A DNA stretch of 8,309 bases from an uncultured Clostridia bacterium (GCA_945835865.1 CAMAJQ010000017.1:1-8309), one strand, 5' to 3'. Counted from the first letter of the stretch, positions 1 through 5,885 are shown. Numbers and translations are program-made. Notes: generated by a model from the letters alone, not told the origin.

Positions 1-59
1 AGGAAATCCTTTCACCCCGAACCGTCCGTACTCCCGGGAAAGCGTCTTTCCGAAGCCGG
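1..59. other. Left edge, downstream of the ATPase gene; no gene callable
   Basis: This short stretch follows the ATPase stop codon. It contains a 6-bp hairpin (GGAAAG at 37-42, CTTTCC at 46-51, 3-nt loop) with no U-tract on either strand, so it is at best a weak terminator for the metal operon. One minus-strand frame stays open to the window edge, but I see no convincing start codon for it. Nothing more can be supported. Confidence 0.4.
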
Positions 60-1955
60 TCAGGCTTTTTTCTCCGCGGAAGGATCTTTGCCCGTGCGGA
101 GCGTCCGCATGGAATTGAGTATGGCGAGAACGGAAACGCCGACGTCGGCAAACACGGCGAACCACATATCGGGAACTCCGAAAAGCATAGACGTCAGACC
201 GAAAGCGCTCCCCGCCAGCACGGCAAGTTTGACCGCCAGCGCAAAGACGATGTTCTGCTTCACGATCCGCATGGTGCGGAAAGATATCTTTCTCGCTTCG
301 AGCAGGGCGGAGGGATCGTCGTGCATGAGAACGACGTCCGCCGCTTCGATCGCGCAATCGCTGCCGATCCCGCCCATCGAAACGCCGATATCGGCGCGCA
401 TGATGACGGGCGAATCGTTGATCCCGTCGCCCACGAAGACGACCGCGCCTTCTCCTTTCTTTTCTCCGATGATCTTGTCGACGGCGTCCGCCTTGTCCGC
501 AGGAAGAAGCCCGCTGCGGTATTCGCCGATCCCGAGTTCGCCCGCCACGCGGGAAGCGACCGCTTCGTTATCGCCCGTCAGCATCACCGTGCGGAACCCC
601 TCTTTCCGGAGAGAAGAAATGAGGAACCCGCTGTCCTTTCTCACCTGGTCTTCCACCTCGATCAGACCGATAAATCGCCCGTTTACCGCAATATAGACCG
701 TCGTTCCTTCTCCGACGCCGCTCACGGCAACGCCGAAATTTTCCATCAGGGAGAGATTTCCCGCCAGAATGACCTCGCCCTCTTTTTCCGCTTTTACGCC
801 CTTCCCCGCAATTTCCTCGACGGCGTAACCGTCGGGGATCCCGCCCCGATACGCTTCGACGACCGACCGGGCGACGGGATGGTTGGACTTACATTCGCAG
901 ACAGCGGCGTAACGGAGGATCTCCTCCCGTCTGCTCTCGGGGAGAACCTTGGTCACGGTGAATTTTCCCTCGGTGAGCGTGCCCGTCTTATCGAAAACGA
1001 AGGTGTCGGCTTTGGTAAACCGCTCGATCATATCCGCCCCCTTAAACAGGATCCCCTTTTTGCCCGCGCCCCCGATCCCGCCGAAAAACCCGAGGGGAAC
1101 GGAGATGACGAGCGCGCAGGGACAACTGACGACGAGGAAGGTAAGGGCGCGCCCGATCCAGACCGTCCACTCCCCCGTGATCAGCGAAGGCACGATCGCC
1201 AGCGCAAGGGCGGCAAACACCACCGCCGGCGTGTAATATTTAGCGAAGACCGAAATAAAGTTTTCCGTTTTCGCCTTTTTGGAAGACGCGTTTTCAACGA
1301 GGTCGAGAATACGGGAAACGGTGCTCTCGGTAAACGCCTTTTCCGCTCTCACGCGTACGACGCCCCCCGAAACGATGCTGCCGCTCAACACTTCGGACCC
1401 CGTCTCAACATAGACGGGAACGGATTCTCCCGTCAGGGCGGAAACGTCGAGATAACAGTTTCCTTCCGTCACCCTGCCGTCGAGAGGGATCCTCTCCCCC
1501 GCGCGGATCTCCAGAATATCTCCGATCTCCGCTTCTTCGGGAAAGATCTCTTCCGTTCCCTCTCCCGTCACCTTTCTCGCCACGTCGGGACGGAGGGACA
1601 TCAGCGAGGAAATGGATTTGCGCGATTTGCCGACGGCGTAACTCTGGAAAGTTTCCCCGACCTGATAGAAGATCATGACGGCGACCGCTTCGGCGTAATC
1701 TCCGAGAACGAACGCGCCGACGGAGGCGATCGTCATCAGAAAGTTTTCGTCGAAAACCCGTCCCCGACAGACGTTTAAGACGCACTTTTTCAACACGTCG
1801 TATCCGCAGGCAAAATAGACGATCCCGAAACACAAGGGCATCAGAAAAGCGGGAGAACCGGTCGCGATCTTCTCCGCGACCATACACGCGACGAGCCCCG
1901 CAAGGCAGACGCCCGCCCGTATTCCCCGCTTCGCGTTTTTACTGAGTTTTTTCAT
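60..1955 (-). CDS. cadA: P1B-type Zn/Cd/Pb-exporting ATPase (CadA/ZntA type) lacking its own HMA domain
   Basis: This is a membrane pump that uses ATP to export soft divalent metals (Zn, Cd, Pb) from the cytoplasm. I start it at 1955 (631 residues) because GGAGAGGA lies 4 nt before that ATG; an upstream in-frame ATG at 1991 would place a hairpin and this ribosome binding site inside the coding region. Visible motifs in the 631-residue form: actuator TGES (175-178), transmembrane CPC (278-280), phosphorylation DKTGT (322-326), nucleotide-binding SNHP (His-Pro at 359-360), TGDN (460-463) and GDGIND (509-514). A Lys near 576 and an Asp near 604 in the last membrane pair, together with CPC, fit the P1B-2 (Zn/Cd/Pb) class rather than copper pumps. 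Hydrophobic segments fit eight membrane helices. Relatives usually begin with a CxxC HMA domain; here that domain is a separate gene just upstream. The class is very likely; the exact metal is inferred. Confidence 0.95.
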   Translation of the reverse strand: MKKLSKNAKRGIRAGVCLAGLVACMVAEKIATGSPAFLMPLCFGIVYFACGYDVLKKCVLNVCRGRVFDENFLMTIASVGAFVLGDYAEAVAVMIFYQVGETFQSYAVGKSRKSISSLMSLRPDVARKVTGEGTEEIFPEEAEIGDILEIRAGERIPLDGRVTEGNCYLDVSALTGESVPVYVETGSEVLSGSIVSGGVVRVRAEKAFTESTVSRILDLVENASSKKAKTENFISVFAKYYTPAVVFAALALAIVPSLITGEWTVWIGRALTFLVVSCPCALVISVPLGFFGGIGGAGKKGILFKGADMIERFTKADTFVFDKTGTLTEGKFTVTKVLPESRREEILRYAAVCECKSNHPVARSVVEAYRGGIPDGYAVEEIAGKGVKAEKEGEVILAGNLSLMENFGVAVSGVGEGTTVYIAVNGRFIGLIEVEDQVRKDSGFLISSLRKEGFRTVMLTGDNEAVASRVAGELGIGEYRSGLLPADKADAVDKIIGEKKGEGAVVFVGDGINDSPVIMRADIGVSMGGIGSDCAIEAADVVLMHDDPSALLEARKISFRTMRIVKQNIVFALAVKLAVLAGSAFGLTSMLFGVPDMWFAVFADVGVSVLAILNSMRTLRTGKDPSAEKKA

Positions 1956-1967
1956 ACGATCCTCTCC

Positions 1968-1985
1968 GGGCGCAGGTCTGCGCCC
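1968..1985 (-). promoter_or_regulatory. GC-rich hairpin abutting the ATPase ribosome binding site
   Basis: A perfect 8-bp inverted repeat (GGGCGCAG / CTGCGCCC with 2 central bases) ends exactly where the GGAGAGG Shine-Dalgarno of the ATPase gene begins (1961-1967). It lies in the 76-bp gap after the HMA gene. In mRNA it would form a very stable stem next to the ribosome binding site. It could tune translation, protect a processed 5' end or slow upstream-to-downstream readthrough; the sequence alone does not decide which. No U-tract follows, so it is not a terminator. Confidence 0.6.
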
Positions 1986-2031
1986 CGTCAAAACTGCAAA
2001 TTGATCGGCTTATAGGAATCTTTTTTAAGAA

Positions 2032-2253
2032 TCAGATCCCGATCAGTTTCCAGTCCGGTTCCAACTTTGCCGCCGTTTCGCGGATCACGGCAAAGGTCTT
2101 CTCCGCGGTTCCGTCTTCGACTTCGAGAGTCATTTTCGCCGTCATAAAGGCTACGGAAACGGACTTCACCCCTTCGATTTTCGCCACCGCACGCTCGAGT
2201 TTCGCCGCGCAGTTCGCGCAGTCGAGATTTTCAATCCTCACGATTTTTTTCAT
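2032..2253 (-). CDS. Free-standing heavy-metal-associated (HMA) domain protein
   Basis: This is a 73-residue cytosolic protein consisting of a single ferredoxin-like HMA domain. The metal site is LDCANCA with Cys12 and Cys15; the Asp before the first Cys is the form seen in the N-terminal domains of Zn/Cd pumps rather than the GMTC form typical of copper chaperones. The rest (a basic helix ending near EGVKSVSVAF and the second strand around KMTLEVEDG) fits the fold over its whole length. The start is fixed by a strong AGGAGGAG Shine-Dalgarno 4 nt upstream. It lies between the repressor and the ATPase on the same strand. I infer that it supplies in trans the metal-binding domain missing from the ATPase, delivering metal to the pump or sensing it. 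A general metallochaperone role is the alternative. Confidence 0.93.
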   Translation of the reverse strand: MKKIVRIENLDCANCAAKLERAVAKIEGVKSVSVAFMTAKMTLEVEDGTAEKTFAVIRETAAKLEPDWKLIGI

Positions 2254-2265
2254 GGTTCTCCTCCT

Positions 2266-2280
2266 GCCGCCGCCGGCGGC
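2266..2280 (-). promoter_or_regulatory. GC-only hairpin before the HMA gene ribosome binding site
   Basis: GCCGCC (2266-2271) and GGCGGC (2275-2280) form a 6-bp all-GC stem with a 3-nt loop; the overlapping 12 bases at 2269-2280 are also a perfect palindrome. It sits in the 42-bp gap between the repressor and HMA genes, just upstream of the AGGAGGAG site. Its placement matches the hairpin before the ATPase gene. Its role is unknown. Confidence 0.5.
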
Positions 2281-2295
2281 CTCTCTTTCGTTCTT

Positions 2296-2664
2296 CTATT
2301 CGGAAACGTGTTCGATCGCCATTGCAAAGATCCCTTTGACGTGATCGTCCGCAAGGGAATAGACGACCTCTTTCCCCGTCTTGCGCGCCTTGACGAGTTT
2401 GCTCTGACGCAGAATTCTCAGTTGGTGAGAGATCGCCGACTTCGTCATGCCGAGCAGACTGCCGAGATCACATACGCACATATCGCTTTCAAACAGCGCC
2501 ATCAGTATGTTCGTCCTCGTGCTGTCCCCGAACACCTTGAAGAGTTCCGCCACGTCGTAAAGCACGTCTTCGGAAGGCATCTTCGCCCTCGCCGCCTCCA
2601 CGACGCTGCCGTGCACGAGGGTACACTCGCAGATTTCGATTTCTTTTTCTTCTCTGCCCTTCAT
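2296..2664 (-). CDS. ArsR/SmtB-family metal-sensing repressor with CadC-like dual metal sites
   Basis: This 122-residue winged-helix repressor probably binds DNA as a dimer without metal and lets go when metal binds. The recognition helix region is near residues 72-86 (MTKSAISHQLRIL), followed by the wing (KTGKEVVYSL). Two metal sites of the family can be seen. The alpha3N-type site has Cys63 and Cys65 in MCVCDL, plus N-terminal Cys12, Cys14 and possibly His18. The alpha5-type site has Asp106, His108, His119 and Glu122 with the exact D-x-H-x10-H-x2-E spacing of SmtB. In known proteins alpha3N senses Cd/Pb/Bi and alpha5 senses Zn. The start has AAAGGAG upstream. It is first in the operon with the HMA protein and export ATPase and lies just behind a matching operator, so it almost certainly controls its own operon. 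Whether both sites work in sensing cannot be told from sequence. Confidence 0.95.
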   Translation of the reverse strand: MKGREEKEIEICECTLVHGSVVEAARAKMPSEDVLYDVAELFKVFGDSTRTNILMALFESDMCVCDLGSLLGMTKSAISHQLRILRQSKLVKARKTGKEVVYSLADDHVKGIFAMAIEHVSE

Positions 2665-2682
2665 TTTCGTCTCCTTTAAAAC

Positions 2683-2710
2683 AAACGGTTGAATGTTTGT
2701 TCAACTGTTT
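2683..2710 (-). promoter_or_regulatory. Probable ArsR/SmtB-type operator over the metal operon start site
   Basis: This is an inverted repeat with 11-base arms (AAACGGTTGAA and TTCAACTGTTT, one mismatch) around six bases. Its core, TGAA-N6-TTCA, has the arrangement known for SmtB/CzrA-type operators. It begins 2 bp downstream of the -10 box, so it covers the predicted transcription start and would block RNA polymerase when the repressor is bound. It is also only 19 bp upstream of the repressor start codon, consistent with autoregulation. Confidence 0.85.
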
Positions 2711-2712
2711 TT

Positions 2713-2741
2713 ATTATATATCCTTTCCCACGGAATGTCAA
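2713..2741 (-). promoter_or_regulatory. Exact consensus sigma-A promoter of the metal operon
   Basis: On the minus strand TTGACA (2736-2741) and TATAAT (2713-2718) are separated by exactly 17 bp, a perfect match to the housekeeping consensus. Transcription would start near 2706 inside the operator repeat. A promoter this strong immediately followed by an operator fits a system kept off by the repressor and turned on fully by metal. Confidence 0.92.
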
Positions 2742-2750
2742 GCGTTTTTC

Positions 2751-2790
2751 CCGAAAAAAACCGACGGAAGGAAAAGAAATTTTTTTTCGG
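2751..2790. repeat. 10-bp perfect inverted repeat between the two divergent promoters
   Basis: CCGAAAAAAA (2751-2760) is repeated inverted as TTTTTTTCGG (2781-2790) with 20 bases between. It lies in the 70-bp space between the two divergent -35 boxes, 9 bp from the metal-operon box and 21 bp from the ade box. The A/T tracts could act as UP elements, bend the DNA or form a protein site. The spacing rules out a simple intrinsic terminator for either gene. Confidence 0.5.
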
Positions 2791-2811
2791 AAAAATTCGA
2801 CGCGAACGCGT

Positions 2812-2840
2812 TTGACAACGGAAAAGACAAGTTATATAAT
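2812..2840 (+). promoter_or_regulatory. Exact consensus sigma-A promoter of ade
   Basis: TTGACA (2812-2817) and TATAAT (2835-2840) are separated by 17 bp, again a perfect match. Transcription would start near 2847, giving a leader of about 60 nt. No operator-like repeat overlaps it, so strong constitutive expression is the simplest reading. Confidence 0.9.
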
Positions 2841-2854
2841 GATAGCAAAGAAAT

Positions 2855-2875
2855 GCAGCCCCGAGGGAACGCTGC
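2855..2875 (+). promoter_or_regulatory. Small leader hairpin in the ade 5' untranslated region
   Basis: GCAGC (2855-2859) pairs with GCTGC (2871-2875) around an 11-nt loop. CCCG in the loop (2860-2863) could pair with CGGG just downstream (2880-2883). The leader is too short, and lacks the three-way junction and loop sequences, to be a purine riboswitch. It may be only an incidental or stabilising stem. Confidence 0.3.
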
Positions 2876-2908
2876 CGTGCGGGAAACGAAGGGCGAAAAG
2901 GAGAGAAT

Positions 2909-4696
2909 ATGATCAACCGTTTTTGCAAACGCCCGCTGGAAGAATGTACCGAAAAACTCGCGGCAGTCGCGACGGGCAGAGAAAAAGCCGACCTCGTGAT
3001 CCGCGGAGCAAAAATCGTCAACGTATGCACGCGAGAGATCCTCAGCGGCCGCGACGTTGCGGTGACGGAAGGAAGAATCGCCCTCGTCGGCAACGCGGAA
3101 GGCTGCATCGGCGAGAACACGAAAATCGTCGACGCAAAGGGGAAATATCTCGCCCCCGCCTTCATGGACGGGCATATGCACGTCGAATCTTCCATGCTCA
3201 CTGCGCACGAATTTGCGCGCGTCGCCATCGCCCACGGGACGAGCGGTATCTTTTTCGATCCGCACGAAATCTGCAACGTACTCGGGCTCGACGGCGTCCG
3301 TTATATGCTGGAAGACGCCGCCGGAACACCCCTGAAAGCCATGCTCACCACTCCCTCCTGTGTTCCCGCCGTCCCCGGTTTTGAAGATACGGGCGCGGAG
3401 ATCCACCCCGCCGACGTCGCCGGGACGATGAAATGGAAAGAATGCGTCGGGCTTGGCGAAATGATGAACTTCCCCGGAATTCTCGCCTCCGATCCCCACA
3501 CCCACGCCATCGTCGGCGAAACGCTGAAGAGCGGGAAAATCGTCACCGGGCATTATTCCGTTCCCGATACGGGCGCCGGGCTGAACGCCTACGTCGCCTC
3601 GGGCGTCCGCTGTTGTCACGAATCGACGACGGAAGAGTCCGCTCTGGAAAAAATGCGCCTCGGCATGTACGCCATGCTGAGAGAGGGGTCCGCCTGGCAC
3701 GACCTGCAGGAAGTGGCGAAGGCAATCACCCGCCACGAAGTCGACAGCCGCTTTGCCTGTCTGATTTCCGACGATACGCACCCGCACACCCTCGTCGACA
3801 AAGGGCATCTCGACCATATCGTCCGGAGGGCGATTGAAGAGGGGATCGATCCCGTCGTCGCCATTCAGATGGTGACGATCAACGTGGCGCAATGTTTCCG
3901 CCTCGATCACGAACTCGGTTCGGTCGCTCCCTCCAAATGCGCCGACTTCGTTCTTCTGACCGATCTGAAAACGTGCGCGGTCGACGAGGTGTTCATCGAC
4001 GGAGAACTCGTCGCGAAGGGAGGAAAAACCGTCGTTCCCTTTACGCCGTACGTCTATCCCGCAGCCGCTTACCGGACCGTCCGCTGCCGTAAGATCACGG
4101 AAGAAGATCTGCGGATCCCCGCCGAGGGAGAAGTCCGGGTCCACGCCGTCGAAGTGATCGGCGGCAAGGTCGGAACCATCGACAGACTCGTCTCTATGAC
4201 AGCCCGAAACGGCGAACTTTCTGCGGACGGAGAAAAAGACCTGATGAAGGCCTGCGTCATCGACCGGCATCACGAAAACGGGTCGATCGGTAAGGGATTC
4301 GTCAAGGGGTTCGGCATCCGCGCCGGCGCGCTCGCCCAAACGGTCGCTCACGACGCGCACAATCTCTTCGTCGTCGGAACCGACGATCGGGACATGGTGC
4401 TCGCCGCAAACACTCTCGTTGAGTGCGGCGGAGGACTCGTCGCCGTCAGAGACGGAAAAATCTTAGGGCTCGTTCCCCTGCCGATCGCAGGGCTGATGAG
4501 CGACCGCCCCCTCGAAGAGACGGAGGAAAAAGTTCTCGCACTTGAAAACGCCTGGAAGGAACTCGGCTGCACCCTTCCGTCTCCCTTCATGACGATGGCG
4601 ATCATTCCCCTCGCCTGTCTGCCGGAAGTCCGTCTCACCAACCGCGGTCTGGTCGACTGCAGGACCTTCCGTTTCCTCGATCTGATTGAAAAATAA
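2909..4696 (+). CDS. ade: Adenine deaminase (EC 3.5.4.2)
   Basis: This cytosolic enzyme hydrolyses adenine to hypoxanthine and ammonia for purine salvage. It has 595 residues, a normal length for the family. The start follows AAAAGGAGAG at a proper distance. The amidohydrolase domain carries the metal-binding GHMHVESS motif (His89, His91), a Glu in GLGEMMNF (Glu184), His215 in TGHYSV, His237 in CCHEST and an Asp pair in SDDTHPHT (288-289). These fit the dinuclear (Fe/Mn) site of this family, as distinct from the adenosine-deaminase-like enzymes. The C-terminal domain shows the family signature GKGFVKGFGIRAGA (461-474), TVAHDAHN (478-485), GGGLV (507-511) and LTNRGLVD (576-583). The gene stands alone: it has its own promoter, a terminator just after it and no same-strand neighbour. 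It diverges from the metal operon. No truncation or missing key residue is seen. Confidence 0.97.
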   Translation: MINRFCKRPLEECTEKLAAVATGREKADLVIRGAKIVNVCTREILSGRDVAVTEGRIALVGNAEGCIGENTKIVDAKGKYLAPAFMDGHMHVESSMLTAHEFARVAIAHGTSGIFFDPHEICNVLGLDGVRYMLEDAAGTPLKAMLTTPSCVPAVPGFEDTGAEIHPADVAGTMKWKECVGLGEMMNFPGILASDPHTHAIVGETLKSGKIVTGHYSVPDTGAGLNAYVASGVRCCHESTTEESALEKMRLGMYAMLREGSAWHDLQEVAKAITRHEVDSRFACLISDDTHPHTLVDKGHLDHIVRRAIEEGIDPVVAIQMVTINVAQCFRLDHELGSVAPSKCADFVLLTDLKTCAVDEVFIDGELVAKGGKTVVPFTPYVYPAAAYRTVRCRKITEEDLRIPAEGEVRVHAVEVIGGKVGTIDRLVSMTARNGELSADGEKDLMKACVIDRHHENGSIGKGFVKGFGIRAGALAQTVAHDAHNLFVVGTDDRDMVLAANTLVECGGGLVAVRDGKILGLVPLPIAGLMSDRPLEETEEKVLALENAWKELGCTLPSPFMTMAIIPLACLPEVRLTNRGLVDCRTFRFLDLIEK

Positions 4697-4738
4697 CGCA
4701 CTTTCACGCGGATTTTGCCCGCGAACGGGATCCTTTCG

Positions 4739-4776
4739 GTCCTCCTCTTTCCCGCACGGAAAAAGGAGGACTTTTT
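4739..4776 (+). terminator. Intrinsic terminator of ade
   Basis: GTCCTCCT (4739-4746) pairs perfectly with AGGAGGAC (4764-4771). After one C/A mismatch the stem continues with TTTCC/GGAAA around a 5-nt loop, and TTTTT follows directly (4772-4776). It lies 42 bp after the ade stop codon. On the opposite strand no U-tract follows, so it works mainly for ade. Confidence 0.92.
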
Positions 4777-4850
4777 ACTGCGATTTCCGTAGGAATTCTA
4801 TTTGCATCATAAACGAATCCGTCTTTTCGCGGGTCTGATTTCTTCATCAC

Positions 4851-4934
4851 AAAAAAAGATACGAATTCCTATCGCTACGCCTTTCCCTACGCATACGCGC
4901 AGGATCCGGCGGAAAAACGGCAAGAATTCGTATC
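4851..4934 (-). terminator. Long hairpin with U-tract, probable terminator of the hydrolase operon
   Basis: Read on the minus strand, GATACGAATTC (4934-4924) pairs perfectly with GAATTCGTATC (4868-4858), and seven T residues follow directly (4857-4851). Inside the 55-nt loop a second stem forms: GCC plus TTTCC pair with GGAAAGGC (4886-4879) with a 3-nt bulge. The position is about 100 nt beyond the hydrolase stop codon. The long loop is unusual for a simple terminator, so it may also be the remnant of a small palindromic element or a structured RNA that ends here. Confidence 0.6.
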
Positions 4935-4983
4935 GTTGATAATGTTCTGCTCTTCAGAAACCCGGAAGTTCCGTCAAGCGGAA

Positions 4984-5016
4984 AACAGGCAAGACTTCCT
5001 TTCCCGCAACAGGCAA
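4984..5016. repeat. 9-bp direct repeat, 24-bp period
   Basis: AACAGGCAA occurs at 4984-4992 and again at 5008-5016. It lies in the 3' untranslated region of the hydrolase gene. Two copies of nine bases may be chance or the trace of a short tandem duplication. Confidence 0.35.
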
Positions 5017-5036
5017 CCTTTCTGCGTTCTCGCCCC

Positions 5037-5837
5037 TTATTCGAGGACGGTGATCTCTTTCCCGAAACGGTAATTGACCGTGCCGAGTTTTTCCATCCAG
5101 GCGCGGGTCTCGAGGGTTTTAAAAGGTCCCGTTCCGTATCCGCCGCCGATATCGTTATTCCAGAGCCATTCGGGCGTCGGCCACAGGCACACCTTGGGCG
5201 AAACGGCACGGTAAAACTCCTCCGTGACCCCCTGCTGTCCGTGATGAGCCATCTGTACGACGGGACAGCGGATCTCCTGCGGAAAACGTTCCAGGATCTT
5301 CCCCTCTGCCCTCCAGTCCATATCGCCGAGGAAAAGCACGCTTTCGCCCCGCGTGTCCACACGGTAAACGACGCTCGACGGGTTGAGCGTTTCGCCCACG
5401 GGGCTCCCGTCCGACAGAGGCAGCACGGTGAAATGCCCCGCTGCAATTTTCACTCCCGGTTCAGGGCGAATGACTTTGACGCCCGTCCGAGCGATCTCTC
5501 TTTCCAGATCGGCAGCCCTCGCCACACGGTTTTCCTGCCTTTCCACCCGTTCGATATAATCGAGCGGAGGGAAGCGGTAACAGACCTCGTTTATCTTGAT
5601 TTTCCCGCGCGAAAGCACTTCGATCAACCCTTCGATGTGATCGAAATGCCCGTGCGTAAGAAACCAGCACGTCACCTCTCCGCCGAGAGAAAGAAGAAGA
5701 TTTTCCAATTCGTCCGCTTCGTTGGCGCTTCCCCCGTCGACGACGATCACGTCGCCTTCCCCTGCAAGCACGAATCCCATGCATTGCAGAGGCGTGACGG
5801 AAGGAAGCATGTAAAGTTTGTCTCCGTTAAATAACAT
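5037..5837 (-). CDS. Stand-alone metallo-beta-lactamase-fold hydrolase, ComEC-like
   Basis: This 266-residue soluble protein has no signal peptide or membrane segment. The metal-binding motif THGHFDH (61-67; His62, His64, Asp66, His67) is complete, preceded by the usual VIVVDGG strand (31-36). NPSSVVYRV (152-160), VLFLGDMD (167-174, bridging Asp172) and MAHHGQQG (196-203) resemble the hydrolase domain of the DNA-uptake protein ComEC/Rec2, where NxxS, GD and SHHG occur in the same order. The membrane domains of ComEC are absent and the length is that of the free-standing relatives. The C-terminal WPTPEWLWNND stretch (219-229) differs from ComEC. The start has AAGGAAG upstream. It follows the lipoprotein gene by 48 bp on the same strand and is probably co-transcribed. 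The substrate is unknown; a phosphodiester or ester is the general expectation for the fold. Confidence 0.88.
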   Translation of the reverse strand: MLFNGDKLYMLPSVTPLQCMGFVLAGEGDVIVVDGGSANEADELENLLLSLGGEVTCWFLTHGHFDHIEGLIEVLSRGKIKINEVCYRFPPLDYIERVERQENRVARAADLEREIARTGVKVIRPEPGVKIAAGHFTVLPLSDGSPVGETLNPSSVVYRVDTRGESVLFLGDMDWRAEGKILERFPQEIRCPVVQMAHHGQQGVTEEFYRAVSPKVCLWPTPEWLWNNDIGGGYGTGPFKTLETRAWMEKLGTVNYRFGKEITVLE

Positions 5838-5850
5838 ATCTCTTCCTTTT

Positions 5851-5880
5851 TATCGCTCTATGCTTTCGTATAAGGCGATA
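5851..5880. repeat. Inverted repeat in the lipoprotein-hydrolase gap
   Basis: TATCGC (5851-5856) and GCGATA (5875-5880) form a 6-bp stem, weakly extended by a wobble and three A/T pairs. It fills most of the 48-bp gap between the two genes and ends a few bases before the AAGGAAG ribosome binding site of the hydrolase. No U-tract follows on the minus strand, so it should not stop transcription. It may be a processing or translation-tuning stem. Confidence 0.35.
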
Positions 5881-5885
5881 AACTT

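Larger units (their letters stand above)
4697..5036. other. 340-bp intergenic region between convergent ade and hydrolase genes
   Basis: No protein-coding gene is supported here; the minus-strand reading frame that crosses part of it is the out-of-frame shadow of the hydrolase gene. From left to right it holds a minor 5-bp stem (4707-4711 with 4719-4723), the ade terminator, a first GAATTC-type repeat at 4790-4798, a long minus-strand hairpin with U-tract, a bulged stem on the minus strand (GGAAG at 4995-4999 with CTTCC at 4954-4958, continued by TTCCG/CGGAA), and a 9-bp direct repeat next to the hydrolase stop codon. It is AT-richer than the flanking genes. A small structured RNA in the hydrolase 3' region is possible but not shown. 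Confidence 0.6.

Noticed and set aside
321..1778. A 485-residue open frame on the plus strand opposite the ATPase
   Set aside because: It is antisense to a well-supported gene, rich in Arg/Asp/His in the manner of CG-rich codon shadows, with no ribosome binding site or recognisable motif.
1956..1991. A longer ATPase start at 1991 adding 12 residues
   Set aside because: The extra segment encodes the GC hairpin and the Shine-Dalgarno site used by the ATG at 1955, and I see no good ribosome binding site before 1991.
2847..2908. A purine riboswitch before ade
   Set aside because: The leader is only about 60 nt and lacks the conserved three-way junction and kissing loops.
2738..4360. A 540-residue open frame on the minus strand opposite ade
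   Set aside because: It overlaps both promoters and the whole ade N-terminal domain; its composition is that of a reverse-strand shadow.
4858..4934. An integron attC site
   Set aside because: The palindrome ends lack the RYYYAAC/GTTRRRY boxes, and there is no integrase or gene cassette; the U-tract fits a terminator better.
4847..5446. A 199-residue minus-strand frame overlapping the hydrolase and the intergenic region
   Set aside because: It is a shifted frame of the hydrolase gene rich in Arg and Ser; its extension past the hydrolase stop runs through hairpins and repeats, with no start signal.
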